Positions 26,780 to 36,008 are shown, counted from the first letter of the stretch. The stretch is 64,000 nucleotides of DNA from CAZYME01 sp964648115 (GCA_964648115.1 CAZYME010000002.1:62001-126000), one strand, 5' to 3'. Translations and numbers: made by a program. The notes: a model not told the origin generated them from the letters alone.

Positions 26780-28703
26780 TATTCGACAACGAGCAGTACC
26801 TCCTGAATTTGCCAAGCGTGCTCATATTAATGAAAAACAATACCATGCATTATATCAACGCTCAGTGCGTGATCCTGCTGGGTTTTGGGGAGAGTATGCC
26901 AAACAATTTATTTCCTGGGCAGCACCTTGGCAAGCTGTTACCAGCGGTGATTTTACTACATCGGATGTAAAGTGGTTTATCAATGGCAAATTAAATGCCT
27001 GTTATAACTGCGTCGATCGCCATCTAGAAACGCGTTCGGGGCAAATTGCCATTATTTGGGAAGGCAATGAGCCTAACGAAACGCAATTTATCACTTATCA
27101 AGAATTGTATGAACGCATATGTAAACTTGCCAATGTCTTAAAAAAACAAGGCATTAAAAAAGGTGATCGCGTCTGTATATATTTACCTATGATTCCAGAA
27201 GCAATTATTGCAATGCTTGCTTGTGCACGTATAGGCGCAATCCACTCGGTTGTGTTTGGTGGCTTCTCTCCAGAAGCATTAAAAACACGTATTCTCGATG
27301 CCGATTGTTGCTTGCTTATTACCGCTGATGAAAGTGTACGTGGCGAAAAAATTATTCCATTTAAAAAAAACAGTGACTTAGCATTACAAGGGTGCCCAAA
27401 TGTTAGGCATGTTATTGTAGTAAAACATACAAGCAATCTCATTGACTGGAATAAAACTCGAGATATCTGGTATCACGAAGCCGTAGCAGAGGCTGATGAA
27501 TATTGCCCTCTAGAACAAATGGATTCAGCCGATCCCTTATTTATCCTTTACACATCAGGTTCAACTGGGAAACCCAAAGGCGTCTTACATAGCACCGGTG
27601 GCTACATGGTTTACACCGCCATGACGTATTACTATATTTTTGATTACCATGATGGGGATGTGTATTGGTGTAGTGCCGATGTAGGCTGGATTACGGGGCA
27701 TTCTTATATTGTTTACGGGCCTCTTGCTAACGGGGCTACCACCCTACTCTTTGATGGCGTGCCTAATTATCCAACATTCTCTCGTTATTGGGAGATCGTT
27801 GATAAACATAAGGTCAATATTTTTTATACTTCACCCACAGCGCTTCGAGCCCTTCGCCGCGAGGGGGATAGCTGGGTACAGAAATCCAGCCGAAAAAGTC
27901 TCAAATTATTAGGAAGCGTTGGTGAGCCTATCAACCCAGATGTGTGGGAGTGGTATTTTGAAGTTGTAGGTGAAAAACGTTGTCCGATAGTAAATACCTG
28001 GTGGCAAACCGAAACAGGAGGCGCCCTGCTTACGCAGCTACCCGGCGCAACACCTATGATACCAGGATCGGGTGGTTGGCCATTTTTTGGTATTGTGCCT
28101 GAAGTAATAAATGACCATGGCAAACCACTGAAAGTTAATCAGCAAGGAAAATTAGTTATCAAAAAACCCTGGCCGGGCTTAATGAAAACCATTTATGGCG
28201 ATCACCAACGCTTTATAGATACTTATTTGAAGCCATCCCCAGGTAACTACTTGACAGGGGATGGTGCATATCGTGAATCTACTGGTGATTTCTGGATTAC
28301 TGGGCGCAGTGATGATGTCATCAAAGTTTCAGGGCATCGCATCGGTACAGAAGAAGTAGAAAGTGCTTTAATTTCGCATCCCGCTATTTCTGAAGCAGGT
28401 GTTGTGGGTGCTCCTCATGAGATTAAGGGTGAATGCATTTATGCCTTCGTGATAACTAAAGCCCACATAAAACCAGATGAAACTTTAAAAAGAGAATTGA
28501 TCCAACATATCAGAGAAAAAATTGGGCCACTTGCCACTCCTGAAAAAATCCAGTGGGCGTCAGCTCTCCCCAAAACACGCTCAGGCAAAATAATGCGGCG
28601 TCTTTTACGCAAAATTGCCAGCAATGAGCTTGATGATCTAGGCGATACTTCTACCTTGGCCGATCCCAGCGTTGTAGAAACATTGATTAAGGAAAGTAAA
28701 TGA
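26772..28703 (+). CDS. acs: Acetyl-CoA synthetase family enzyme
   Basis: This 643-residue AMP-forming ligase activates acetate (or a similar short acid) to the acyl-CoA. The P-loop is YTSGSTGKPKG. GSVGEPINPDVWEWYF and NTWWQTETGG are the acetate-pocket motifs, the hinge region is TGRSDDVIKVSGHRIGT, and PKTRSGKIMRR contains the lysine whose acetylation switches the enzyme off in the family. The GTG start overlaps the end of the preceding gene by eight bases, and its stop overlaps the next gene's start, so it is tightly coupled. Acetate specificity is probable; propionate is possible. Confidence 0.92.
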   Translation: MIDIRQRAVPPEFAKRAHINEKQYHALYQRSVRDPAGFWGEYAKQFISWAAPWQAVTSGDFTTSDVKWFINGKLNACYNCVDRHLETRSGQIAIIWEGNEPNETQFITYQELYERICKLANVLKKQGIKKGDRVCIYLPMIPEAIIAMLACARIGAIHSVVFGGFSPEALKTRILDADCCLLITADESVRGEKIIPFKKNSDLALQGCPNVRHVIVVKHTSNLIDWNKTRDIWYHEAVAEADEYCPLEQMDSADPLFILYTSGSTGKPKGVLHSTGGYMVYTAMTYYYIFDYHDGDVYWCSADVGWITGHSYIVYGPLANGATTLLFDGVPNYPTFSRYWEIVDKHKVNIFYTSPTALRALRREGDSWVQKSSRKSLKLLGSVGEPINPDVWEWYFEVVGEKRCPIVNTWWQTETGGALLTQLPGATPMIPGSGGWPFFGIVPEVINDHGKPLKVNQQGKLVIKKPWPGLMKTIYGDHQRFIDTYLKPSPGNYLTGDGAYRESTGDFWITGRSDDVIKVSGHRIGTEEVESALISHPAISEAGVVGAPHEIKGECIYAFVITKAHIKPDETLKRELIQHIREKIGPLATPEKIQWASALPKTRSGKIMRRLLRKIASNELDDLGDTSTLADPSVVETLIKESK

Positions 28704-30076
28704 ATCAGACAGTATTTGTGAACCGTATTTTGAACATGAAGCAAATTAAGTACATTGGCTTGGACATGGACCACACACTGATTCGCTATAAAACAAAAAA
28801 TTTCGAAACCTTGGTGTACCAACTCATTGTCGAGGAACTTATTAATAATAAAAAATATCCGAAAACCATTAAAAAATTTAACTTTAACTTTGATGATGCC
28901 ATCCGTGGTTTAGTCGTTGACAGTAAAAATGGCAATATATTAAAACTAAGCCGTTATGGGGCGATTCGTCAGAGTTACCATGGCACTAAAAAAATTAGTT
29001 ATCCTGAGCAAAAGCAGTTTTACCGTAGTATCTATGTTGACTTAGGTGACCCCAATTACATGGCTATCGATACCTCTTTCTCCATAGCTTTTTGTGTTTT
29101 ATATGGTCAACTTGTTGATTTAAAAGACGAATTTCCACATGAATTACCTAATTATAGCAGCATAGCGTTGGATGTTTTAAGCAGTGTTGACCGGGTGCAT
29201 GCTGATGGGAGTTTAAAAAAATTCATTTGCGAAAATCTCGATCAATTTGTCATTAAAGAGGAAGCTGTTGTTGAAGGCCTTAAACAATTTACCCGCCACG
29301 GTAAAAAAATATTTATTCTCACCAATTCAGAATATTTTTATACGAAACTTTTATTAGATTATGCCGTCAACCCTTTTTTGGAGAAGGGCGAGACATGGCA
29401 AGATTTATTTGAATACACGATTACCTTGGCTAACAAGCCTCGCTTTTTCTACGATAAGCTGCGATTTTTAAAGATTAATCCTGATACGGGTTGTATGACC
29501 AACATCATAGGCAACATTACTCCGGGTATTTATCAAGGAGGCCATGCCACCAAATTTACGGATGATTTAGCGCTAAAAGGCGATGAAATTTTATACATTG
29601 GTGACCATATATATGGAGACATCCTAAGATTGAAAAAAGACTGTAACTGGCGAACAGCGCTTGTGGTTGAGGATTTGGGGGAAGAAATAGCTGCCCAGAA
29701 AAAAGCCTTGCCAATAGAACAGGAAATTGCTGCCAATATGGATATTAAAAAAGGGTTGGAGCAAGATTATATAAACCTGCATACACAAGGCATCGATGAA
29801 AAAACCGATAAATACGATACCCGTTTACATGAGCTTCAGAGCCAAATTACAACCATCGACCAAAAAATATCAAAATTATTAGAAGCTCAACATGCTTTCT
29901 TTAATCCAAAATGGGAACGTGTATTTCGAGCAGGTGCTGAGGAGAGTTATTTTGCCTACCAAGTGGAACGCTATGCATGTATTTATATGGAAAAATTATC
30001 CGATCTTCTCGAGCATTCTCCGTTAACTTATTTTCGTTCTAATCGAAGGTTATTGGCTCATGATTTGGAAGTGTAG
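28700..30076 (+). CDS. HAD-family cN-II-like 5'-nucleotidase
   Basis: The 458-residue protein has the nucleophile motif LDMDHTLIRY near residue 22, which matches the DMDxTL signature of eukaryotic-type purine 5'-nucleotidase cN-II. FILTNSEYFYTKLLLDY (motif II) and DEILYIGDHIYGDILRLKK (motif IV) follow. Legionella encodes a well-known relative that prefers GMP and IMP. The start forms ATGA with the acs stop; a downstream ATG (MKQIKYIGLD) is also possible. Together with the phosphoribosyltransferase that follows, it suggests control of purine pools. Confidence 0.88.
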   Translation: MNQTVFVNRILNMKQIKYIGLDMDHTLIRYKTKNFETLVYQLIVEELINNKKYPKTIKKFNFNFDDAIRGLVVDSKNGNILKLSRYGAIRQSYHGTKKISYPEQKQFYRSIYVDLGDPNYMAIDTSFSIAFCVLYGQLVDLKDEFPHELPNYSSIALDVLSSVDRVHADGSLKKFICENLDQFVIKEEAVVEGLKQFTRHGKKIFILTNSEYFYTKLLLDYAVNPFLEKGETWQDLFEYTITLANKPRFFYDKLRFLKINPDTGCMTNIIGNITPGIYQGGHATKFTDDLALKGDEILYIGDHIYGDILRLKKDCNWRTALVVEDLGEEIAAQKKALPIEQEIAANMDIKKGLEQDYINLHTQGIDEKTDKYDTRLHELQSQITTIDQKISKLLEAQHAFFNPKWERVFRAGAEESYFAYQVERYACIYMEKLSDLLEHSPLTYFRSNRRLLAHDLEV

Positions 30077-30103
30077 AAATCCATGGAGTCAAAACTTCCT
30101 AGC

Positions 30104-30130
30104 GTAGGTTGGGTCAATGACCCAACCTAC
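30104..30130. repeat. Palindromic repeat, family A (minimal)
   Basis: The sequence gtaggttgggtca directly abuts its complement (tgacccaacctac), giving a 27-base hairpin with almost no loop. It lies between convergent genes and may help end both transcripts. It consists of arms only, without the tgtggcacttcgtgcg centre of the long copies. Confidence 0.7.
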
Positions 30131-30137
30131 TTTGCTA

Positions 30138-31070
30138 TTAGTTAGGTCCTGTGGGGACTATAGTTGGAGAAACGGCCTCAATATTTCGGGACATACCTCT
30201 AGCAAATATCCCAACTTTAGTAAGACCCGTTAAAGCGGCAACCGTAGTCATCAGTCCTACTCCTCCTGAAACATTAGCTGACATGGCTCCTAAAGCAGCC
30301 ACACCTACCAAACCAGCGCTCGTAACACAGTCCATAAAAAATGAATTTTTCGGTTGACGCTCTAAAGCAATACATTCACGAAGCTGTGCATTTAACTCTT
30401 TCTTACGGCTAAGCGTTGCTTTTTCAGCTGGAGTAGGCAACAGAGCAGGATCAACAGCCCCGATCCATTCGAGATTACGCCCGCCTTCATTAAAATCCAA
30501 ACCCTTACCTAATATAAATGCATCTGGGCTGATCGTAAAACCTGTAAGAACCGCGTCACGTTTCCTAGGCTGCTTTTTATCGACCAACGCTATCATGTCC
30601 CCACCTCTACCACCTCTACGAGCACATAGATCTAGAAGTCCTAAATAGGTCTGGCCTTTATCTATAACGTCTTCTAAAAAGAATATATCTCTAGCGCCCC
30701 AAGAAACTTTTTCCTTCCCCTCAGCCTCTTCAGAAATAAAAAGTGCCCCAGAGGATGTGTCATGGTAACTGCTAGTGCTAATACTTGCAGATTGAAACCT
30801 AAACTTCAGCGCTTTCAGCTCTTTCATGAATAAATCTGCAAAGGGAACAGCACCCTCCCTCACAGTAACCAATACAGGGTTTTTTACTTTACAATCACGA
30901 GCAAATTCAGCTGCCATTTCTTTGACCCGCTGCTCGATATTTACTTGAGTCAACTCAACATTATTTTCGTCGAAAACAGGTTTTAACCCCTGCGTAATTC
31001 GCGTTTCAATTTCAAACTCTAGATTATGTATCTCTTCTAGTTCGCGTTCTATTTCCGCTCTTGTAGCCAT
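30138..31070 (-). CDS. Hypoxanthine-guanine phosphoribosyltransferase with hydrophobic C-terminal extension
   Basis: The start MATRAEIERELEEIHN was chosen because GGAGTGGGAA immediately precedes it; an earlier in-frame ATG would add 33 residues unlike the family. In the 310-residue product, residues 40-205 carry the HGPRT signatures: VTVREGAVPFADLFMKEL, the loop SYHDTSSG, the PRPP site FFLEDVIDKGQTY with acidic residues E133, D134 and D137, and FILGKGLDFNEGGRNLEWIG. Beyond residue 215, where normal enzymes stop, are about 95 extra residues with hydrophobic runs (TSAGLVGVAALGAM, GLMTTVAALTGL). It salvages purine bases; the tail may anchor it to a membrane. Confidence 0.82.
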   Translation of the reverse strand: MATRAEIERELEEIHNLEFEIETRITQGLKPVFDENNVELTQVNIEQRVKEMAAEFARDCKVKNPVLVTVREGAVPFADLFMKELKALKFRFQSASISTSSYHDTSSGALFISEEAEGKEKVSWGARDIFFLEDVIDKGQTYLGLLDLCARRGGRGGDMIALVDKKQPRKRDAVLTGFTISPDAFILGKGLDFNEGGRNLEWIGAVDPALLPTPAEKATLSRKKELNAQLRECIALERQPKNSFFMDCVTSAGLVGVAALGAMSANVSGGVGLMTTVAALTGLTKVGIFARGMSRNIEAVSPTIVPTGPN

Positions 31071-31280
31071 TTCCCACTCCACGTTATTCTTTGCGCAAAA
31101 TATTCTACGATAACATCCCAAATAGCAAGTATTTTTTGCGGGCAGTGTGTATCTTGAGTGCCCTCTCAAAAAAATTGATTAAGACACTTATCGTAGCGGG
31201 AATAGATGTATAAGAACCACCATCTTGTTCAATTTTTTCCAATAATAGTTTATCCTATCCGCCTTAATCAGCCGGAATTA

Positions 31281-31835
31281 ATGATGCAATCCATATGTGT
31301 TTATTTAGGCGCAAAGCCTGGTAACAGCCCTCGTTTTAGGGAAGTTACCACCATGTTAGGCCATGCAATTGCAGAAGCTGGATATCGCCTCGTCTATGGC
31401 GGCTCTAGCCAAGGTCTAATGGGCGTATTAGCAAATGCTGCCCAAGCTCGAGGTGGCATGGTCACGGGCATCATCCCACATAGCCTGATTCCCAAAGAAA
31501 AACCCTTAAGTACCTTGGACAAATTAATTATCACCGACTCTATGCGAGAAAGAAAACACTTGATGGAACAGCAAGCTGATGCGTTTATTGTTATGCCAGG
31601 TGGTCTTGGTACATTGGAAGAAGCGTTCGAAACTTGGTGTGCTGTTAAAATGGAGCTGATCAACAAGCCCATCGGCTTTTTAAACATTGATGGCTTTTTT
31701 GATGGTTTATTTTCATTTATCACCCACTGCGTAAATTGTGATTTTCTTTCCCAAAGCCACGCGCGAATACCTAAAATAAACGCCGATCCAAAAGGCTTGC
31801 TCGACGCCCTTTTACCATCTGAAGTGCTGGCATAA
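31281..31835 (+). CDS. LOG-family nucleoside-5'-monophosphate phosphoribohydrolase
   Basis: The start MMQSICVYLGAKPG follows GGAA; a longer reading from 31206 would prepend residues with no family match. The 184-residue product has the two LOG signatures GGSSQGLMG and MPGGLGTLEE. The family was named for cytokinin activation and in bacteria cleaves nucleoside monophosphates such as AMP to base plus ribose 5-phosphate. It is one base from thiE, making it the first gene of the thiamine operon. Confidence 0.88.
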   Translation: MMQSICVYLGAKPGNSPRFREVTTMLGHAIAEAGYRLVYGGSSQGLMGVLANAAQARGGMVTGIIPHSLIPKEKPLSTLDKLIITDSMRERKHLMEQQADAFIVMPGGLGTLEEAFETWCAVKMELINKPIGFLNIDGFFDGLFSFITHCVNCDFLSQSHARIPKINADPKGLLDALLPSEVLA

Positions 31836-31836
31836 C

Positions 31837-32493
31837 ATGATGACTAAAAACGAACTATTTTATAAATTAATGTTAGTCACCAATCGACAACAAACTCCCA
31901 TAGACGATTACCTGGAATTTATTAAAACCTGCGCTAAAGCAGGTGTCACATCAGTACAATTGCGCGAAAAGAACCAAACACCCGAGGCACTCTTAGAGTT
32001 TGGAGAAAAGCTCAAACATATTCTCGACCCCTTGCAAATTCCGCTAATTGTTAATGACAATATCGAGCTCGCACTAAAACTAAATGCTAGTGGGGTTCAT
32101 TTAGGTCAAACAGATGGCGACCCTGAGGGGGCAAGAGCATTATTAGGGCCCAATAAAATTATTGGCGTATCCATTGATACAGAAGAAAATTTAATCCAAG
32201 CAAATCAATTACCAATTGATTACGTCGGTATCGGTGCAATTTACCCCACAGCCAATAAGCATAATGTTGCGACCATTTGGGGCACACAAGGGTTGAGCCA
32301 ATTATCCTCAAGCTCCAAACACCCCATAATAGGCATTGGCGGAATCAACGAAAGTAATGCTGCTGAGGTTTTATCATCCGGGGCATGTGGGATTGCCGTA
32401 ATTGGAGCCTTACACGATGCAGAATATCCAACGCTTACAACGCAAAACTTACGACATATTATAGAGAACAGAGGTACACACCATGTTGCATGA
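31837..32493 (+). CDS. thiE: Thiamine-phosphate synthase
   Basis: This 218-residue TIM-barrel enzyme joins the pyrimidine and thiazole halves of thiamine. SVQLREKN near residue 40 carries the pyrophosphate-contacting lysine region. ASGVHLGQTDGDP is the conserved strand, YVGIGAIYPTANK is the thiazole-phosphate-binding region and GIGGINESN is the phosphate loop. It overlaps thiM by eleven bases. No TPP riboswitch was found upstream of this operon. Confidence 0.94.
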   Translation: MMTKNELFYKLMLVTNRQQTPIDDYLEFIKTCAKAGVTSVQLREKNQTPEALLEFGEKLKHILDPLQIPLIVNDNIELALKLNASGVHLGQTDGDPEGARALLGPNKIIGVSIDTEENLIQANQLPIDYVGIGAIYPTANKHNVATIWGTQGLSQLSSSSKHPIIGIGGINESNAAEVLSSGACGIAVIGALHDAEYPTLTTQNLRHIIENRGTHHVA

Positions 32494-33268
32494 TTTAGAA
32501 AAAGCCCTAACCCAATTACGTCAAATAAAACCTTTAGTATTGTGTCTAACCAACCACGTCACCATGGACTTTATGGCCAATTGTTTATTGAGCCTTGGAG
32601 CCGCACCCATCATGACGCAGGACGAAAGAGAATTAGACGAATTAGTGCAAATTTGTCATGTGGTAAATTTGAATATAGGCACGCTTGATACAGCATTTAT
32701 AGAACGTGCCAACCTTGTTACAGCATTGGCGCAAAAATACAATAAACCTATTATTCTTGATCCAGTTGGCGCAGGCGCCACGCAAGTTCGAACTAGCTCC
32801 TCCCGTTCACTGATGGCTTCAGCATCTATCATCAGAGGCAATGCCAGTGAAATTTTGGCGCTTTTTGATAACGTTAATAAAACCTTAGGCGTAGAAGCAA
32901 CGCACCAAGTCAGCGATGCTACGCACAGTGCCATCATGTTGGCTAGAGAGCATCAATGCACAGTGGTTGTCAGTGGGGAACGCGATTTTATAACCGACGG
33001 ACGGCAGGAAGAACACCTAGGCTTCGGCTCTCCTTTAATGTCATTAGTCACCGGTATGGGATGTACATTAACAGCAGTTATTGCCGCCTTCAAAGCGGTT
33101 ATTACTGATGCGCATGAAGCTGCCCGTTTAGCTACGGCTTACTATAGTTTATGCGGCAGTTTAGCGGCTAGTAAAACTGAAAAGCCTGGCTCTTTTCGCA
33201 CACTTTTTATCGACGAATTGTTTGCAGCGGATTTTGTAGCGATGAGGAGCCTTGTGCATGTGGCATAA
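32483..33268 (+). CDS. thiM: Hydroxyethylthiazole kinase
   Basis: The 261-residue ribokinase-like enzyme phosphorylates hydroxyethylthiazole, a salvage step. The conserved NHVTMDFMANCLLSLGAAPIM lies at the start, VLDPVGAG-type residues appear in IILDPVGAGATQVR, RGNASEIL contacts the substrate, and GMGCTLTAVIAAF forms the anion hole and catalytic site. It overlaps both thiE and thiD. The presence of ThiM with no thiazole-synthesis genes nearby fits salvage rather than full synthesis. Confidence 0.94.
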   Translation: MLHDLEKALTQLRQIKPLVLCLTNHVTMDFMANCLLSLGAAPIMTQDERELDELVQICHVVNLNIGTLDTAFIERANLVTALAQKYNKPIILDPVGAGATQVRTSSSRSLMASASIIRGNASEILALFDNVNKTLGVEATHQVSDATHSAIMLAREHQCTVVVSGERDFITDGRQEEHLGFGSPLMSLVTGMGCTLTAVIAAFKAVITDAHEAARLATAYYSLCGSLAASKTEKPGSFRTLFIDELFAADFVAMRSLVHVA

Positions 33269-34052
33269 ATGCTTATCGATTGCCGGATTTGATGGTTCAG
33301 GAGGCGCAGGCATACAGGCTGACCTTAAAACATTTTCAGCATTGGGATGTTACGGCATGACTGTGCTAACTGCCCTTCCTGTACAGAATACCATGGGGGT
33401 TCAGAGCTGCTATGAGATTCCATTGGAGGCTATTCAAGCGCAATTGGAAGCAATTTTCGATGACATTATTCCCGACAGCATCAAAATTGGCATGTTGTTC
33501 AATAGCGAAATCGTTACATTAGTTGCTGATTTTTTAAAAGAGCGGGCTTTAAATATTCCGATTGTCCTTGACCCCGTAATGGTCGCTAAAAGCGGCGATA
33601 ATTTATTACTGCCTGAAGCAGTGGTTGCTCTCAAAAAATACTTGCTCCCTTTAGCAACTATCATTACCCCAAATTTGCCCGAAGCAGAAACATTAATCGG
33701 GACCACTATGGAAATGCAGGCTCTTGCAAAGCAGCTGCTAAATCTTGGCTCCCAGGCTATTTTGCTCAAGGGAGGGCACCAAAGTGGGAAGGATTCAAAT
33801 GATCTATACATGGATCACACTGGGCAAGAAATCTGGCTTTCAAGCCCGCGTATCAATAGTAAAAACACCCACGGGACAGGCTGCACCTTGTCAGCAGCAA
33901 TCGCTGCTTACCTTGCACAGGGACAACCGCTTATAGAAGCATGTCGCCTAGCAAAAAACTATTTATCTGAGGCGCTAAAAGCTGCTCAATATTCATCCGT
34001 GGGGCATGGCCACGGCCCTGTCCATCACTTTTATGACATCTGGTCAAAGTGA
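33252..34052 (+). CDS. thiD: HMP/HMP-P kinase
   Basis: The 266-residue kinase makes hydroxymethylpyrimidine pyrophosphate for ThiE. IAGFDGSGGAGIQADLKTFSALGCYGMT is the substrate region, with VLDPVMVAKSG and KNTHGTGCTLSAAIAAYLA as the kinase active site. There is no fused ThiE or TenA domain. Its start lies 17 bases inside thiM and its stop overlaps the panE-like gene (GTGA), so the whole set is read as one message. Confidence 0.94.
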   Translation: MCMWHKCLSIAGFDGSGGAGIQADLKTFSALGCYGMTVLTALPVQNTMGVQSCYEIPLEAIQAQLEAIFDDIIPDSIKIGMLFNSEIVTLVADFLKERALNIPIVLDPVMVAKSGDNLLLPEAVVALKKYLLPLATIITPNLPEAETLIGTTMEMQALAKQLLNLGSQAILLKGGHQSGKDSNDLYMDHTGQEIWLSSPRINSKNTHGTGCTLSAAIAAYLAQGQPLIEACRLAKNYLSEALKAAQYSSVGHGHGPVHHFYDIWSK

Positions 34053-34972
34053 GCGTGATGATACCCGATTCTAAATGGCATATCGCTGGCATTGGCGCGA
34101 TGGGGACTTTAGTAGCAAGTAGCTTTGAAGAACAATCCGTTCATTTGATTTTGAAAGATGAGCGCCAATTAGCAGCCTATCAAGACGCTCAATTAACCGT
34201 CACCACAGATACGGGCACCCATACCTCTCGCCCAAAGGCTATCAATATAGAGAATATAGGTAATGAAGTTATACACACCCTAATTTGTTGTGTAAAAGCA
34301 TACGATGTTACTCAGCTCTTAATGCGTTTAAAACCCAATTTAACTACAAATAGCATTATCATTTTGATGCACAATGGCTTAGGTGTTTTAGATGAAATTA
34401 TGACTCAATTGCCCCAATCGCGCATTATTTTTGGAATTAGTACGCTAGGCGCCTATCTTGAAAAACCCTTTTCTGTTCGAGCCTTCTTACAAGGGAACAT
34501 TTATTTGGGTAGCCTAATGGGGCAATTTACATCAGATGAAATTAATACGATTCGCAGTACTTTCCAAGCAACTGACCTCCCCTACGCATGGGATGAAAAT
34601 ATTCACAGCAGGATGTGGGAAAAATTCGCTATTAACTGCAGCATCAATCTATTGACCGCATTGTATACCTGTAAAAATGGTGATTTACGTTTTCATGATG
34701 AAGCATTAACAAAAATCACTCATGAAGTTGCTCAGGTAGTAAGTGCATATGGTTTCTATATCACTCCAGCTGAGTTACTTGTACGGGTGACAAATGTCCT
34801 TACCATCACTGCAGATAATTATTCTTCTATGTACAAAGATGTACAAAATAAAAAACCGACAGAATTATATTATCTGAATGAATATCTGCTTAAGCTCGCT
34901 CAACAAAAAAATATAGCAACGCCTTTTAATGCTGAGCTGTTAAAACAATTTCACCATCACTCCGAGCCGTGA
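34049..34972 (+). CDS. panE: 2-dehydropantoate 2-reductase family protein
   Basis: This 307-residue NAD(P)-dependent reductase begins with a GTG overlapping the thiD stop. The Rossmann loop is IAGIGAMGTLVASSF. CCVKAYDV, MHNGLG and the catalytic-lysine stretch RMWEKFAINCSINLLTALY match ketopantoate reductase. In the family this makes pantoate for vitamin B5 and CoA. Its place at the end of a thiamine operon is uncommon. The last few codons (HHHSEP) run into a family C repeat, so the C-terminus may have been reset by repeat insertion. Confidence 0.84.
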   Translation: MSVMIPDSKWHIAGIGAMGTLVASSFEEQSVHLILKDERQLAAYQDAQLTVTTDTGTHTSRPKAINIENIGNEVIHTLICCVKAYDVTQLLMRLKPNLTTNSIIILMHNGLGVLDEIMTQLPQSRIIFGISTLGAYLEKPFSVRAFLQGNIYLGSLMGQFTSDEINTIRSTFQATDLPYAWDENIHSRMWEKFAINCSINLLTALYTCKNGDLRFHDEALTKITHEVAQVVSAYGFYITPAELLVRVTNVLTITADNYSSMYKDVQNKKPTELYYLNEYLLKLAQQKNIATPFNAELLKQFHHHSEP

Positions 34973-35049
34973 CCGGAAGGGAGCAGAGCAGTTGGCCTAA
35001 CACTGATGCACTAGCAACTGCTCCGCTCCCTTACGGTCGCGGCTAGGAT
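34961..35049. repeat. Palindromic repeat, family C
   Basis: This is the second copy of the 23.84-kb element: tccgagccgtgaccggaagg on the left, loop tgatgcactagcaactgctc, then ccgctcccttacggtcgcgg on the right. It begins before the stop codon of the panE-like gene. Mismatches between the arms show more decay than the other copy. Confidence 0.75.
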
Positions 35050-35069
35050 TCCTAGGTTGGCGCCCATGT

Positions 35070-35555
35070 TCAGGATGACATACACCAGAGTTTTTTGTTA
35101 TTTATAACTCCAATATGAATACTGATACGATCAGTACCCTGGTATTGCTCGAAATCCGTAGTATAAATTCTTTTATACTCCGTATTCTCTGCAAAATATT
35201 CCCACACTTTTTTCCAGGTATCGACTACGGTTTGAGGCATTTTTCCTTGACCCTTAAAAACCAAATAATCCCCTGCTTGAACATGGATTGTATTCAAAGT
35301 TGGTACTGATACCTCAGGCTCTACCATCACCCCTGCAGTCACAGAATAAAATCCTGTTGCATCTGAATCATAATCTGAATACACACCAAAAATAGAATCT
35401 TTTTGTAGCCGGTTAGGGACCGTATCAGCAATTCCTTCTGAAACAAATTGCCCCCAAAGTTGGGGCAATTTGGCTGTTTCAGGATTGAATTCGGCGCTAT
35501 TGATGGTGCGAACGTTAAGACCCACCACTGTAAATTCATCTAGGTGTACTAGCAT
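35070..35555 (-). CDS. GyrI-like small-molecule-binding protein
   Basis: The 161-residue protein resembles the effector-binding domain seen in AraC-type regulators, GyrI and integron cassette protein Cass2: FTVVGLNVRT early, IFGVYSDYDSDATGFYSVTAGV in the middle and ISIHIGVI at the end. It has no DNA-binding part. Its start overlaps the stop of the adjacent VOC gene (1-base overlap), and a WYL-type regulator follows upstream, so the three form a small regulatory or detoxification cluster. The ligand is unknown. Confidence 0.8.
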   Translation of the reverse strand: MLVHLDEFTVVGLNVRTINSAEFNPETAKLPQLWGQFVSEGIADTVPNRLQKDSIFGVYSDYDSDATGFYSVTAGVMVEPEVSVPTLNTIHVQAGDYLVFKGQGKMPQTVVDTWKKVWEYFAENTEYKRIYTTDFEQYQGTDRISIHIGVINNKKLWCMSS

Positions 35556-35935
35556 TAATTGTGCTCCTTATTAGCTGGTACGTAAACGCGTAATCGATGA
35601 CCATCTGGATCCAGCGCAACAAAAGTAAGGCCAAAATCCATCGCTGTTGGGCGTTGAAGGATAGGCAGCCCCTGTTTTTTCCATGTAGCATACATCGTAT
35701 GAAGTTCGTCCTCGCTTTCCGCTTTAAAACATAACTCCGTGCCACCCCCTGATATTGTAGCCGAAGGTTCTACCGTATGTTTAGACCACAGACCAAACAT
35801 AAGGCCTGACTCCAAAGCAAATAAGGCAAATGTGGGTTCAAGTTCTAATGGCTTTAGAGTTAATAAGTTAGAATAGAACTCTGCACTAGCCACAGGGTTG
35901 TCCACATAAAGAATGATAAAGTTTGGGTGTAGCAT
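35555..35935 (-). CDS. VOC-family glyoxalase-like protein
   Basis: The 126-residue protein has the vicinal oxygen chelate fold: FIILYVDNPVASAEFYSNLL at the start, GGGTELCFKAES in the middle and GLTFVALDPDGHRLRVYVPA at the end. Bacterial relatives of this size are often antibiotic-binding or small-molecule-modifying proteins. It is co-directional and contiguous with the GyrI-like gene. No substrate can be assigned. Confidence 0.83.
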   Translation of the reverse strand: MLHPNFIILYVDNPVASAEFYSNLLTLKPLELEPTFALFALESGLMFGLWSKHTVEPSATISGGGTELCFKAESEDELHTMYATWKKQGLPILQRPTAMDFGLTFVALDPDGHRLRVYVPANKEHN

Positions 35936-36008
35936 TTTAATTCTCCGAAATAGTTGGAAGAATCGTTAGTATGAATGCTCTTACTGACAGATTTTGTCAG
36001 TAGGAAAT

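Noticed and set aside
30138..31169. Longer start for the phosphoribosyltransferase at 31169
   Set aside because: The extra 33 residues have no family match, while the ATG at 31070 has a strong ribosome site.
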